Source: a virus. From it: 38,149 nt of DNA. The translations under genes and the position numbers were made by a program. The notes beneath the pieces were generated by a model. It saw only the letters and a list, made by a program, of their open reading frames with translations, was not told the origin of the DNA and searched no databases. Below, in pieces: positions 8,506 to 16,620 of this stretch (position 1 is its first letter; every line of letters begins with the position of its first letter). The stretch spans positions 1 to 38,149 of IMG/VR virus record IMGVR_UViG_3300036781_000824; one strand, 5' to 3'.

Positions 8506-9456
8506 TTAGCTCGGCACGTAAGCTGTCGAGGCATTGATGAAGGCGAAGGCGGCTTCCGCAGCCGTCAGCTTCACGTCGTAATAGATGTTGCCCGACAGCC
8601 AGTCCTTCTTCGAGCTGGGATAGGGATCCGGATATTCCAGAGCCTCGTAGCCGTCGATGCCCTGTGTGGTGTCGACAAAGGTCTTAACCACGGAGAGATC
8701 GTCCTGCGACGTCGCCTGCTGGACATACGCCACGTAGGCATTCTGGCCCCAGACGAAGCTGTCAACGCCAGCTTCGGAGGTGACCACCATGCCGGCGTCA
8801 AGAATCGGCAGACCCAGCACTTTCGAAAGCATATCGATCGTGATGGCGCCAGGATCGATCGCGTTGAACTTCGCCTTGATGTCCGGATGCGACGCCAACG
8901 AACGAACCACATCGGGCGGAAAGATGAGGGAGTTGGCGCGTATACCGGCCTTGCGAATCTGGAGGATTGCGTCCTGAATGTCAGCAATGGGATGTGACGT
9001 TCCGGAATAGTCACTCCACTGCGACGTCCCTGACAGGGTTTCCGTGTTGCCGGTGATGCCGGCGTAGATGCTGGCAACCTCGATCTCACGCGCCAGGTGG
9101 ATTTGATCCATGACCTGCACGGCTGCACGCTTCTTAGCGGAGAAGCCAAGCTGCCCCGACGTCGCTTCCGTCTCGCGCGGCACTTCAGCTTCCAGCGCGT
9201 GGCTGTCGCAGAAGTACTTGTCGGTCGAGTAGATGAAGCGGATCTGGCCAGGACGCGCACCAGGTGCGCGCCGCGTATCGCCTGGATTCTTGCGGCGACT
9301 TTTGTCGAAGATGAGGTACTGGAAAGACTGACGATCGACCGGAACACGCGGTGCCGCCTGATCGACAATCGAGTCCCCCGGCGAGTAGTCCTTCATAAAG
9401 TTGGACATGGCGACATTGATTGTCCCCAGACCTTGATTGGGTGCCACAGGCGGCAT
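8506..9456 (-). CDS. Major capsid protein
   Basis: A 316-residue protein of the phage capsid group whose N-terminus reads like NxxxxDYxPGDSIVDQAAPRVPV followed by QSFQYLIFDKS; it probably has an HK97-type fold. Many family members keep the same sequence of features: a short N-arm, a DR-like strand, a long helix rich in Ala/Arg (about 105-130) and a Pro/Asp-rich C-terminal domain. It follows protease, scaffold and decoration genes, the standard place. An AGGAAGG ribosome site precedes the ATG. A hairpin follows the gene, as for other high-copy virion genes here. Confidence 0.9.
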   Translation of the reverse strand: MPPVAPNQGLGTINVAMSNFMKDYSPGDSIVDQAAPRVPVDRQSFQYLIFDKSRRKNPGDTRRAPGARPGQIRFIYSTDKYFCDSHALEAEVPRETEATSGQLGFSAKKRAAVQVMDQIHLAREIEVASIYAGITGNTETLSGTSQWSDYSGTSHPIADIQDAILQIRKAGIRANSLIFPPDVVRSLASHPDIKAKFNAIDPGAITIDMLSKVLGLPILDAGMVVTSEAGVDSFVWGQNAYVAYVQQATSQDDLSVVKTFVDTTQGIDGYEALEYPDPYPSSKKDWLSGNIYYDVKLTAAEAAFAFINASTAYVPS

Positions 9457-9516
9457 GGTGTTTTACCTTCCTCATTGCGCCCGAAGGCGTGAATTGAAAA
9501 ACGAGAGAGAACTGAG

Positions 9517-9897
9517 CTACTTGATGAAGGGCGAGATTTCGAGCACGAACTCATCGCCCGAAGCAACCGTGCTGGAAACAGCGCGGCCAAAGATGTTGTC
9601 GCCGGTGGCGCTCGTTGGGATGAACTTGCCAGTGGCATCCATCTTCACGAACACGGGCGCGGTCAACGCTGCTCCGCAGGTCGCATAGCACTCGCCGCGG
9701 CGGACAATGCCGTACACGCCGGTGCCGACTTGGTCCGTCTCTGCGATCACACCCAGGCACTGTCCATTGGCAGCGCTTGGCAGCGCGATCACACCGTCGC
9801 TCGCGCCCTGGATAACACCGAGGCCGGCAGTAAGGCCGGTAGGTCCGGCGTAGGTTCGAACGTCACCGGGGGTGACCTTCATGGTTGCTTTTGCCAT
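9517..9897 (-). CDS. Capsid decoration-like protein (DUF2190-type)
   Basis: A 126-residue beta-rich protein starting at the ATG at 9897, which has a GGAG site upstream. The Gly/Ala/Thr/Val-rich sequence, the PGDVRTY opening and the GVIAETDQVGTG and PVFVK segments fit the DUF2190 or head-decoration group found next to capsid genes. These proteins coat or stabilise the mature head. It lies between the protease/scaffold and capsid genes, a common order in this phage group. Confidence 0.75.
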   Translation of the reverse strand: MAKATMKVTPGDVRTYAGPTGLTAGLGVIQGASDGVIALPSAANGQCLGVIAETDQVGTGVYGIVRRGECYATCGAALTAPVFVKMDATGKFIPTSATGDNIFGRAVSSTVASGDEFVLEISPFIK

Positions 9898-9920
9898 GAC
9901 TCGTAACTCCGTTTGAATTA

Positions 9921-9983
9921 GCGGGGCCGTCTTCACGGCTCCGCACTACTGTGTGTCGGATCGCCACGGCCGTAGCCGCCGTG
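9921..9983 (-). promoter_or_regulatory. Two hairpins between the protease/scaffold and decoration genes
   Basis: Two inverted repeats stand in the 102-base gap. The first is a 9-bp stem with one G-T pair at 9921-9929 and 9936-9944; the second is a 6-bp perfect stem (CACGGC / GCCGTG) at 9965-9970 and 9978-9983. They could uncouple expression of the low-level protease from the abundant decoration and capsid genes by mRNA processing or attenuation. Neither has a clear T-run. Confidence 0.4.
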
Positions 9984-9999
9984 ACTTTTCATAGGAAAA

Positions 10000-10647
10000 C
10001 TAGACTGCGCCGGCCGTCCCGTCGCCCTTGCGCGTCAGTTCGGGGTGCTCGTTCGCAATCTGATCCATGGCTGCGCCGTAGCTGATGTTCTTTTCCTTCT
10101 GGCGCGCCTTGATCGCCTCATGGAACTTCACCGAGTTACCGTCAGCGTTCGCGGGAACGTTGGATTCAACGGGAGGCTGCCCAGCACCATCCACCTTGCG
10201 GTCAGTGGGCACGATCTTGCCGAGCCCTTCCATGAACGCGGTGAAAATCTCCAGCGGCGTCTGCGTTGTCTTGCTTGCGCCTTCGCCGAACTCCACGGTT
10301 GCGGTCTGCTTGGCCAGCTCGGCAAACACCAAGTCGAGGCCCATCTTGTCGAACGCCGGCACCCAGGCGCCCTTAGCCTTGACGCTGGCGATCGCAGCCG
10401 CGGCGCGGGATCCCGTTTCGGCAGTGACCAGTTTCGTGTCGCGCTCGGCGAACAGCTTCTGCTGCTCGTCAAGCTTCACCTGGAAAGGCTTCACCGCCTC
10501 GGTGGCAACTTCGCCGGCTATGCGCTTCACGTCGTCTTCCGAAAACGTCTTGGCGCCAGGCTCGGCAGGCTTCGGCGAGAAGTGCTTTTTGATGTTGCCC
10601 CAGATGCTTTCAGACAGCTTGTTTTGTTCGTCGTCCGTCAACGGCAT
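10000..10647 (-). CDS. Scaffold protein from an internal in-frame start (Mu gpZ-like)
   Basis: The ATG at 10647 (codon 148 of the protease gene) has GGAGGAG six bases upstream, one of the best ribosome sites in the window, while the full-length start has none visible. It lies at the junction between the protease domain and the helical, charged C-terminal part. The product, about 215 residues beginning MPLTDDEQNK, would be the scaffold. In Mu the scaffold Z is made from an internal start in the protease gene I, so this is the expected arrangement; here it is inferred from the sequence and not shown. Confidence 0.72.
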   Translation of the reverse strand: MPLTDDEQNKLSESIWGNIKKHFSPKPAEPGAKTFSEDDVKRIAGEVATEAVKPFQVKLDEQQKLFAERDTKLVTAETGSRAAAAIASVKAKGAWVPAFDKMGLDLVFAELAKQTATVEFGEGASKTTQTPLEIFTAFMEGLGKIVPTDRKVDGAGQPPVESNVPANADGNSVKFHEAIKARQKEKNISYGAAMDQIANEHPELTRKGDGTAGAV

Positions 10648-11088
10648 ACGTTTCTCCTCCGAGAACTCAATCTCGATTGTGTTTGGATCTTCCTGCTCGA
10701 ACGCGATGTCGGCCAGGCCCTTGATGTACGGAGCCTGAGCGCCAAGCCATGCGACGTGGTGCAGATTCCAGCCGTTCGACCGTTGAACCAAACCGATAGA
10801 ACGCTTTTTGTAAAGCTTGCGTTCGAGAGCTTCCTCGAACTCAGGCTGGATCGTGCCCATCTTGCCCTGCAGTAAATCGCCTACCCTGCGCAGCTTTGTC
10901 CACCAACCGTAAGCAGGAGCCTTGTCGTTCGCCTTCGGATGACCGATCGTGCTCGGAGCGTCGTAATGCGCCGGGTCATAGTTATTGACGATGCCGTCGA
11001 GGTCCTTCTCCGTAAACGACCCCTTGCCGTCGGCGGAATAATCGCCGGCGCGAAAGAGGTCGATCCATTGGTCGAGAAGCTTACTCAC
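10000..11088 (-). CDS. Head maturation protease, Mu gpI-like
   Basis: A 362-residue protein of the Mu-like prophage I protein family, the protease that cleaves scaffold and other head proteins before DNA packaging. The first 140 residues are the protease part. They contain the family stretch YDPAHYDAPSTIGHPKAN, then APAYGWW and a KKRSIGL segment near 93-99, with HHVAWLGAQAPYIKGL close to the end of the domain. The rest is a charged, helical scaffold-like region. The start is a GTG with no obvious ribosome site, so protease synthesis may be weak, which would suit a low-copy enzyme. It lies next to the decoration and capsid genes. A second, internal start is listed separately. Confidence 0.85.
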   Translation of the reverse strand: MSKLLDQWIDLFRAGDYSADGKGSFTEKDLDGIVNNYDPAHYDAPSTIGHPKANDKAPAYGWWTKLRRVGDLLQGKMGTIQPEFEEALERKLYKKRSIGLVQRSNGWNLHHVAWLGAQAPYIKGLADIAFEQEDPNTIEIEFSEEKRMPLTDDEQNKLSESIWGNIKKHFSPKPAEPGAKTFSEDDVKRIAGEVATEAVKPFQVKLDEQQKLFAERDTKLVTAETGSRAAAAIASVKAKGAWVPAFDKMGLDLVFAELAKQTATVEFGEGASKTTQTPLEIFTAFMEGLGKIVPTDRKVDGAGQPPVESNVPANADGNSVKFHEAIKARQKEKNISYGAAMDQIANEHPELTRKGDGTAGAV

Positions 11089-11127
11089 AGGTTGCAGACT
11101 AAGTGCCCTCCTTTGTCCCTTCGCTAT

Positions 11128-11165
11128 CCGCGCCGCATCCGGGATACGTGTCCGCTAAAACTGAG
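11128..11165. repeat. Dispersed repeat element, copy c
   Basis: A shorter relative of the elements at 19258-19317 and 20350-20408, sharing a GCGCCG core, CCGGGATA and TGTCCGCT. It overlaps the stop codon of the methyltransferase-like gene and continues into the gap before the protease gene. All three copies border genes that are not part of the Mu-type core. Confidence 0.6.
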
Positions 11166-11712
11166 TGGCGGCGGTTCTCCGTGCTACCTCGACGAGCCAT
11201 TCGGCGAGCATGCTTGGTGTGCGCTCGCGTTCGGCTTTCGTCGTCTCCGGCCATTTACGGCAGCCGCGACTCCGCGTGATGACATGACTTGCCTTGCCCA
11301 ATACGAATGGCATTTCGGGAAGCAGATGAGGTGACACTCCGCAGATATACAACCATGTCGCCTTTTCAGCGCGATGACCAAACCACTGCTGCAGTATGGG
11401 GAGTGTGAAACCGCCCCATCGATCGATCTGGCCTGGACGCGGAAGACGGCAGTGCTTCCACAGTTTGCTGCCGCGTGGATGTTCCAGCACTCCGCCGTTC
11501 CGCCGCACGGCCAGCACGGCCAGCGCTTTGATTGCAGGATTCGGTGTCGCGAATTTATATAAGTTTCCCCACTGAGCACACGGCGGATGCGCAACTACGG
11601 GCGATCCTCCGACCCAGTTGCGAGCGTCCCGCTCCTCATCCCAGACATCGCAGTTTTCCAGCGTCTTATAAACACTGTCACGCCGCGCGAAGAGTATGGC
11701 CACCTTCTTCAT
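11155..11712 (-). CDS. Putative DNA methyltransferase-like protein (C5-MTase-related), extra gene
   Basis: A 185-residue protein inserted between the gpF-like and protease genes, where Mu has nothing. It shows a VVAHPPCAQWG motif (Cys45), like the PC motif holding the catalytic Cys of cytosine-C5 methyltransferases, and a GGVLEHP motif (Glu77), like the ENV motif. It is far too short for a complete methyltransferase and lacks an obvious SAM-binding FxGxG. Similar small phage proteins exist, and their activity is not established as far as I know. It may modify phage DNA against restriction or be a catalytically dead relative. The ATG lies 8 bases after the gpF-like stop codon, and the ribosome site is weak. 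A dispersed repeat lies at its 3' end. Confidence 0.55.
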   Translation of the reverse strand: MKKVAILFARRDSVYKTLENCDVWDEERDARNWVGGSPVVAHPPCAQWGNLYKFATPNPAIKALAVLAVRRNGGVLEHPRGSKLWKHCRLPRPGQIDRWGGFTLPILQQWFGHRAEKATWLYICGVSPHLLPEMPFVLGKASHVITRSRGCRKWPETTKAERERTPSMLAEWLVEVARRTAATQF

Positions 11713-11720
11713 GGGATCCG

Positions 11721-12536
11721 CTAAAACACTTTCTCGAAACCCTGCTGCGGCACCTTCAACCGCGCCAGCATGGGCAGTCTTTCAGTGCCTCCTTCGCTCG
11801 CTTCGTCGCTCGCTTCCTCCGGAAGCAGCCCGATCACGATGCAACGGCAGTTGAATCCGTTGGGCGGATAGATCTTGTTCCACACCGGATCCTCGCCGCG
11901 CGCTTCGAAGCCATCCAGGACGGCATGCTCAGGACGCACGCGGTCATCACCAACCGTCATGTACTTCCAGAACGGCACCACGGCGGCCGTGTCCTCATCG
12001 CTGAGCTGCTCCCAGCGGCCGAGCGCGTGCGCTTTGCCCACAGCCGTCTGGAAGGCCGTATCCAGCGTGAACGCATTGAGCTGCTGCGCTCCCTGGGTGC
12101 TCGTCATACCGGCGACAGCCTTTTCAAAATCCTCTTTTGTGCCGCCGCGCTGCACCACGGTCGCGAGCTCGTCGCGCACCTTACCGATCAGCCTGGTGTC
12201 CGCGGTGCCCGCGATCGTGAATGCCAGCTTGCGATACTGCGCGGTCAGGCCGTCGAACGTGGCTCGCGTCACCGGCGTCAGGCTGCGGATGTACGCGGCC
12301 GCATCGTCTGCCGGCAGATTCAGGTCGAAACCCACAAAGGCATCCGGAAGCGAATCGTCCTCAGCGAACTTCAGCGCCGGCCGCGTGCTCATCGCCAGCG
12401 GCAGCTTCTTCCCGGTCCGCTTGCCGATCGCGTTCACCACACTCAGCCGGCCGAGCACGTTCGCCGCCGCCATCGTGCGGGCGAGCTGCTCCGCAACCTG
12501 CAGCTGCACGCCATGGTCCTTGGGGATCTGCAGCAT
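11721..12536 (-). CDS. Phage head morphogenesis protein, Mu gpF-like
   Basis: A 271-residue protein with the C-terminal signature of the Mu gpF/SPP1 gp7 family: DDRVRPEHAVLDG, then W-x-x-IYPPNGFNCRC, close to residues 205-240. Members are minor head proteins associated with the portal and delivered inside the capsid. The N-terminal part is a helical region. The ATG at 12536 overlaps the portal stop codon (TGATG) and has GAGG seven bases upstream; a GTG three bases earlier is an alternative. It directly follows the portal gene as in Mu. Confidence 0.9.
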   Translation of the reverse strand: MLQIPKDHGVQLQVAEQLARTMAAANVLGRLSVVNAIGKRTGKKLPLAMSTRPALKFAEDDSLPDAFVGFDLNLPADDAAAYIRSLTPVTRATFDGLTAQYRKLAFTIAGTADTRLIGKVRDELATVVQRGGTKEDFEKAVAGMTSTQGAQQLNAFTLDTAFQTAVGKAHALGRWEQLSDEDTAAVVPFWKYMTVGDDRVRPEHAVLDGFEARGEDPVWNKIYPPNGFNCRCIVIGLLPEEASDEASEGGTERLPMLARLKVPQQGFEKVF

Positions 12537-13981
12537 CACTTCCCCTCGCCGGTCGCGATGCTTCCGCTGGGCATCAGCCTGCCGGCGACCTCGCCGATCC
12601 GCGTCCTCAACATCTCCAGGCTGTTGTCCTTGAGCTGGCGCGCCAGCTCATCCATGTCGGCCAGGTCGGCATGCGCCTGCCGGGCTGCCGGCGTGTTCTC
12701 GTTGAACGCCGTCGCCGGTACCGGCTCCGTAGCCGCGTTCACATTTGGAGTCAGCGCTACATCGTTCGCCTCGATCGGCGGGATCTGCAACTGATCCGCA
12801 GCCCAGCGCGCGCCGATCTGGATGCCCATCCGTTGGGCATTGGTGAACAGCGTGGACTTCTGGACCAGGTCCTCTTCTTCCGCGATGTCCCAGCCAAAGA
12901 CAGGCGCCGCCACATTCGGTCCATAGTTCCAAAGGTGAACCTGCCGCACGCACTGCACGTTCAGCACCCGCGCGTGCTTCTTCGCCAGTGAGATCGAGCG
13001 CTGCTGAAACGTCTGCTGGTGAGTCTCGCCCTGTGCCTGCGAGCCGCGGCCGCCTTCGTTCCCATGGCTGGTCAGCGTCTCGCCCTTGATCGCCCGCGCA
13101 ATCGAGTACTGTGATTTCTCGAACAGCTTTTCAAACAGGGATGAATCGCTGCTCTTCGCGACCCTGAGCAGCTCAACGTCGATCTCCATCCCTTCAGGTA
13201 TGGCAAACGCCACGCCCTCAACCAACGCTTCTGCGGCTTCGACCGCCTGCTGCTTCTCCGCATCGGTTGCTCCATCCGCATACCGGGTCAACGCTGTGCC
13301 ATTGCCCTTCGCGCCGGCCTTGAGCCACATGCCCAACACCTGGCGTTTGAACCAGCTCGGCCAGAACGCTCCCCGGATCAGCGGCCGTCCCACACGCGAT
13401 CGCGCCCGGCCACGGTAACTGAAGATCAGGAACTTCTCTTCCGGCATGGGCGTACCCGTGCTGGAGCCGAAGGTCTGCAGCAGCTGCATCTGCCCAACCT
13501 GCGGCTGGAACGTCGGCCCGAAGCTGAACATTTCCTGCGGGCAGTCGTCGATCCCGATCAGGCGCGCCTGGCCAGCGCTCGAATCGAACATCATCTCCTG
13601 CACGCTGTACCCATAGCCGCAGGCGTCGAGCATGGACTCCGCGATCGAATCGAAGTCCAGCGCATCGAGCTGAGCCTTCATCTCCGTCGCCGCGTCGATC
13701 GCAGCGGCCGTCTGATCACCCGGCGTGATATTCCACTCGCGCTCCAGGACGGAGAACCGCAGCTCATCGAGCGCGGAGCTCACATCCTCGTCTTTGTCCT
13801 CCAGCTCCCGATAGAACGGGATCGACCAGCCGTCGCCGCGCATCATCATCGCCCACGTCTGCGACGGATCGCGCATGCCCGTGAACGCGGCAGCGTTGCG
13901 CCACTGCGCATACATCGCCTGCTGCAGCACGCCTGTCGTTACGATTTGCCCGCTGGGCGGTGCGCTCGTTGGATCTGCCAT
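12536..13981 (-). CDS. Portal protein, DUF935 (Mu gp29-like)
   Basis: This 481-residue protein of the DUF935 family forms the dodecameric ring through which DNA enters and leaves the head. Family features include an opening segment with DPSQTWAMMM-like sequence, EDKDEDVSSALDELRFSVL around residues 60-80, and KFLIFSYRGRARSRVGRPLIRG in the middle, followed by the wing and stem helices. The C-terminus ends in helical stretches. Length and position after the large terminase are exactly as in Mu. The ATG is preceded by GAGAGG, and the large terminase stop codon lies one base upstream. Confidence 0.92.
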   Translation of the reverse strand: MADPTSAPPSGQIVTTGVLQQAMYAQWRNAAAFTGMRDPSQTWAMMMRGDGWSIPFYRELEDKDEDVSSALDELRFSVLEREWNITPGDQTAAAIDAATEMKAQLDALDFDSIAESMLDACGYGYSVQEMMFDSSAGQARLIGIDDCPQEMFSFGPTFQPQVGQMQLLQTFGSSTGTPMPEEKFLIFSYRGRARSRVGRPLIRGAFWPSWFKRQVLGMWLKAGAKGNGTALTRYADGATDAEKQQAVEAAEALVEGVAFAIPEGMEIDVELLRVAKSSDSSLFEKLFEKSQYSIARAIKGETLTSHGNEGGRGSQAQGETHQQTFQQRSISLAKKHARVLNVQCVRQVHLWNYGPNVAAPVFGWDIAEEEDLVQKSTLFTNAQRMGIQIGARWAADQLQIPPIEANDVALTPNVNAATEPVPATAFNENTPAARQAHADLADMDELARQLKDNSLEMLRTRIGEVAGRLMPSGSIATGEGK

Positions 13982-13982
13982 C

Positions 13983-15524
13983 TCAGTAACCTCTCAGGAT
14001 TTTCTTGATTCCCAACCCAGCAGCACGTACGCCTGTTGTCGCGATGTTTACAGTGGATGCCGCATACGTCGCCAGGCTCGATCCCCAGAAATGATCGGCG
14101 TGCTGGAAACCCTTTTGCTTTGGTCCACCTGCAACACCCGTCTCGATCGCGATGCGCGGTGCGTCGAAGGTCACGCCACTGGAAGTGGCAACACGCTTGA
14201 TCGCCTGCAGCTCAGTTCGAATGTCCAAGCTGTAGGGAATGCGCTCCTTCCCACCCTCGAACGAACGCTTGAACCTGATTGCCAGATCCGTCTTCATGCT
14301 CACCGCGCCGTCTTCGGTGGCGCTCGTCGCGCGGTTCTTCTTTTTCTTGTCGTCGCGCAGCCGGCTGGATCCAGCGAAGTTCACCGCCATCACCTTGCCG
14401 GGACACAGCTCACCCAGCAGATCCCACAGCGCGATACCCATACCGGTCGAATCGAGCGCGGTCCGCCGCGTCAGCTTTACAAACGGCGCCAGGGTCTTTG
14501 CCTGATCCTGAAACTTCATGCCGTGGATCGAAAGCACCATGCGCGTCCACAGCACGCCGCCGATCTCCTCTTTCAGCCAGAATGTTGTCCGATCGCGAAC
14601 ACGCCCGACGTCGATCCCGCCAAAGAGCCTGCCGCGCGGCACCCAGCCGGGAGGCGGCGTCATCGTTGCGCCGGCATCCTCGGCCGCCTGCAGCAGGTCC
14701 AGACCAAGCCAGGATCCAGTCGACTTCAGGAAGACGCAGTAGAACTCCTGGTTGACGATGTCGTCATCCTGGATGAGCTGCCGCATCTCCGCCATGTTGA
14801 TCGGGCAGCCGTCCGCAACTGCCATGTCCACATCGATAAAATGGATCGACCAGCCTTTGACATGACCAAAGTTGTTCTCAGGCACCCCATCTACGAGGCC
14901 GAGCTCCTTGCAGATGTCGAAAAACTTACCCTGTTCGCCGTTCGGCGTGGATAGCACACGCACTTTATGACCCAGAGAAAGTTGGCGTGTGATCGCGGCC
15001 CAGATGGCATAGCTGTCTTCATGGTGCGCAAACTCATCCAGGATCGCATTGCCTGGATAGCCGCGCGCTGTCCGTGCGTTCGCCGCCAGGGCGATGATGC
15101 GCGAGCCGTTCGCCAGGGTGACGCGCTGCTGGATGGCCTCGTACTCACCCAGCTCATCGAAGAACGATTCGTCCTGGTACAGCTCCACCGCGCCGTGGAT
15201 CAGCTCCAGCAACGTGTGGCACGTCTGGATGAACTCAACAGACTGAGGTTTCGAAGCGCTGAGTACCGTCCAGGTAGTCTTCGGATTCTGAATGCAGTCG
15301 AGGACCGCTTCCAGCGCCGTCGCAAACGAGAAGCCGATGCGCGCCGACTTCACCGAGATCTTGAACCGTGAGTTGTCGTCTATCCAGCGCTGCTGATAGT
15401 TCCGTAGCGGAAGAACTGCGGGATTGAGTACTTCAGGCTTTGGCGGGGCTGGAGATCCAGCCCCAGCGGCAACAGCCGCTCCCAGAGCAGCCGTCGCAAC
15501 TGCCTTGACCAGCGGCCGTCTCAT
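13983..15524 (-). CDS. terL: Terminase large subunit, Mu gp28-like
   Basis: A 513-residue packaging motor protein. Residues 40-49 carry an RNYQQRWIDD adenine-binding (Q) motif. The Walker A-like loop is KSARIGFS at 59-66, Walker B is AILDEFAHHE with Asp163-Glu164, and the coupling motif is LSTPNG at 191-196. The C-terminal nuclease domain begins near FGGIDVGRVRD, with Asp305 as its first metal ligand. The N-terminus has an Ala-rich hydrophobic stretch (about 8-22) that could be read as a membrane segment but is unlikely to matter in this cytoplasmic enzyme. The ATG overlaps the small subunit stop codon (ATGA). Confidence 0.92.
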   Translation of the reverse strand: MRRPLVKAVATAALGAAVAAGAGSPAPPKPEVLNPAVLPLRNYQQRWIDDNSRFKISVKSARIGFSFATALEAVLDCIQNPKTTWTVLSASKPQSVEFIQTCHTLLELIHGAVELYQDESFFDELGEYEAIQQRVTLANGSRIIALAANARTARGYPGNAILDEFAHHEDSYAIWAAITRQLSLGHKVRVLSTPNGEQGKFFDICKELGLVDGVPENNFGHVKGWSIHFIDVDMAVADGCPINMAEMRQLIQDDDIVNQEFYCVFLKSTGSWLGLDLLQAAEDAGATMTPPPGWVPRGRLFGGIDVGRVRDRTTFWLKEEIGGVLWTRMVLSIHGMKFQDQAKTLAPFVKLTRRTALDSTGMGIALWDLLGELCPGKVMAVNFAGSSRLRDDKKKKNRATSATEDGAVSMKTDLAIRFKRSFEGGKERIPYSLDIRTELQAIKRVATSSGVTFDAPRIAIETGVAGGPKQKGFQHADHFWGSSLATYAASTVNIATTGVRAAGLGIKKILRGY

Positions 15525-16297
15525 TCAGCCGCCTTCGGCTTCGGTGGAAGTCCGAACACACGCTCGCGCAGCCGATCGATATCCGCGACGGTGACTTCGC
15601 CCTTCTTCGCTTTCTTCGAGAGCTTCTCCGCTTCAGCGTCCATCTTATTCCGCCTCTGCTCCGCATCCTTTTCCAGCTGGACGATCTTCCGTTCGTCCAC
15701 CGCAACCTTGCGTTCCTTGATGTCATTGGCTCTGGCTGACTGCATCACCTCGGCCAGGCCCAGGAGCGCCTTGGCGGCGCGCATACGTCCCGCGACAGAG
15801 CCATCTTCGGACATCACGACCATCAGCTGGTCGCGGATCGCGTTACTGACAGCCTCAACCTCGTTGTTCACGGCGGACTTCGCAAACGCCTCGGCGATCT
15901 CGCGGGCCTGTGCCGACCGTGTCTGCATCTCTTTGCGCACTTGAGTGAAGCGCAGGTCGTACCAGCGGGCGAGATTGGTGTGTGGAAGCTTCAGGTCTGG
16001 AAACAGCTCCAGCGTCGAGCGCGTCAGGTTATCCCATGGGACAAAGCCGCGGCCGGCATGAACCTTGAAAGCCGGCGTCGTCGTGCCTGTGACGTTGCCT
16101 TCCTCATCTTCGTTGACCTGGTCATCCCACTTCTGTCCGAACGGCTCGGCAGACAGATCCTCGATCTCCTGCCAGCTCAGGAAGTGCTTGTTACGCAGCT
16201 CGATGATGGCGCGGTGCACGATCGGCGGCAAGCGATCGATCTTCAGCGGCTGCTGGACTTCCCGGGCTTCTCCCTGCTTCGGACGCGGCTTCGCCAT
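15521..16297 (-). CDS. terS: Terminase small subunit, Mu gp27-like (DUF3486)
   Basis: About 258 residues from the ATG at 16297, which lies two bases after the preceding stop codon and has GGTGGAG upstream. The N-terminal half has a helix-turn-helix-like region with IDRLPPIVHRAI, then LRNKHFLSWQEIEDLS, as in the DUF3486 family of Mu gp27 relatives. The second half is a long charged helical region (about 125-240), likely a coiled coil for ring assembly. It binds phage DNA and delivers it to the large subunit encoded next. Confidence 0.85.
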   Translation of the reverse strand: MAKPRPKQGEAREVQQPLKIDRLPPIVHRAIIELRNKHFLSWQEIEDLSAEPFGQKWDDQVNEDEEGNVTGTTTPAFKVHAGRGFVPWDNLTRSTLELFPDLKLPHTNLARWYDLRFTQVRKEMQTRSAQAREIAEAFAKSAVNNEVEAVSNAIRDQLMVVMSEDGSVAGRMRAAKALLGLAEVMQSARANDIKERKVAVDERKIVQLEKDAEQRRNKMDAEAEKLSKKAKKGEVTVADIDRLRERVFGLPPKPKAAE

Positions 16298-16299
16298 AG

Positions 16300-16620
16300 C
16301 TAGAGCAGCTCCACCGCTGGATCCGTGATCGTCTCTTCGAGCAGATCCCGGCCCTTGGGGCACAGCTCAATCAACGTGATGAAGATGTCGCCGTTCTTTT
16401 TATCCTTGCGCTGTTCGAACGTGACATAGCCCCGCGCCTTCAGATCCTGCAGCGCCGTGTGGACATCATTGAGAGGCACGTCGAAGCGGAGCCCGCCAAT
16501 CAGCGCGCTCCACAACGCAGAGGAGTCGAACCGCGACGCCTGCTCATCGTGGTTGGTGCACAGCAGCTTCAACAACACGCCGCGCAGCCGCTTCATTTTT
16601 GCTACCGTCGTAAAACTCAC
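16300..16620 (-). CDS. Mu gp26-like winged-helix protein
   Basis: A 106-residue protein in the position of Mu gp26, immediately upstream of the terminase genes. The fold looks like a winged helix: MKRLRGVLLKLL, then LIGGLRFDVPLNDVHTALQDLKARGYVTFEQ and a C-terminal strand. Small proteins of this kind precede the terminase in many Mu-like phages. The start is a GTG overlapping the previous stop codon (GTGA), with GGAGG six bases upstream. Role unknown; possibly packaging or late regulation. Confidence 0.7.
   Translation of the reverse strand: MSFTTVAKMKRLRGVLLKLLCTNHDEQASRFDSSALWSALIGGLRFDVPLNDVHTALQDLKARGYVTFEQRKDKKNGDIFITLIELCPKGRDLLEETITDPAVELL

Noticed and set aside
7726-8997. 423-codon plus-strand frame across gp36-like to capsid genes
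   Set aside because: It lies antisense to several well-recognised minus-strand head genes with ribosome sites, and its protein shows no sensible features.
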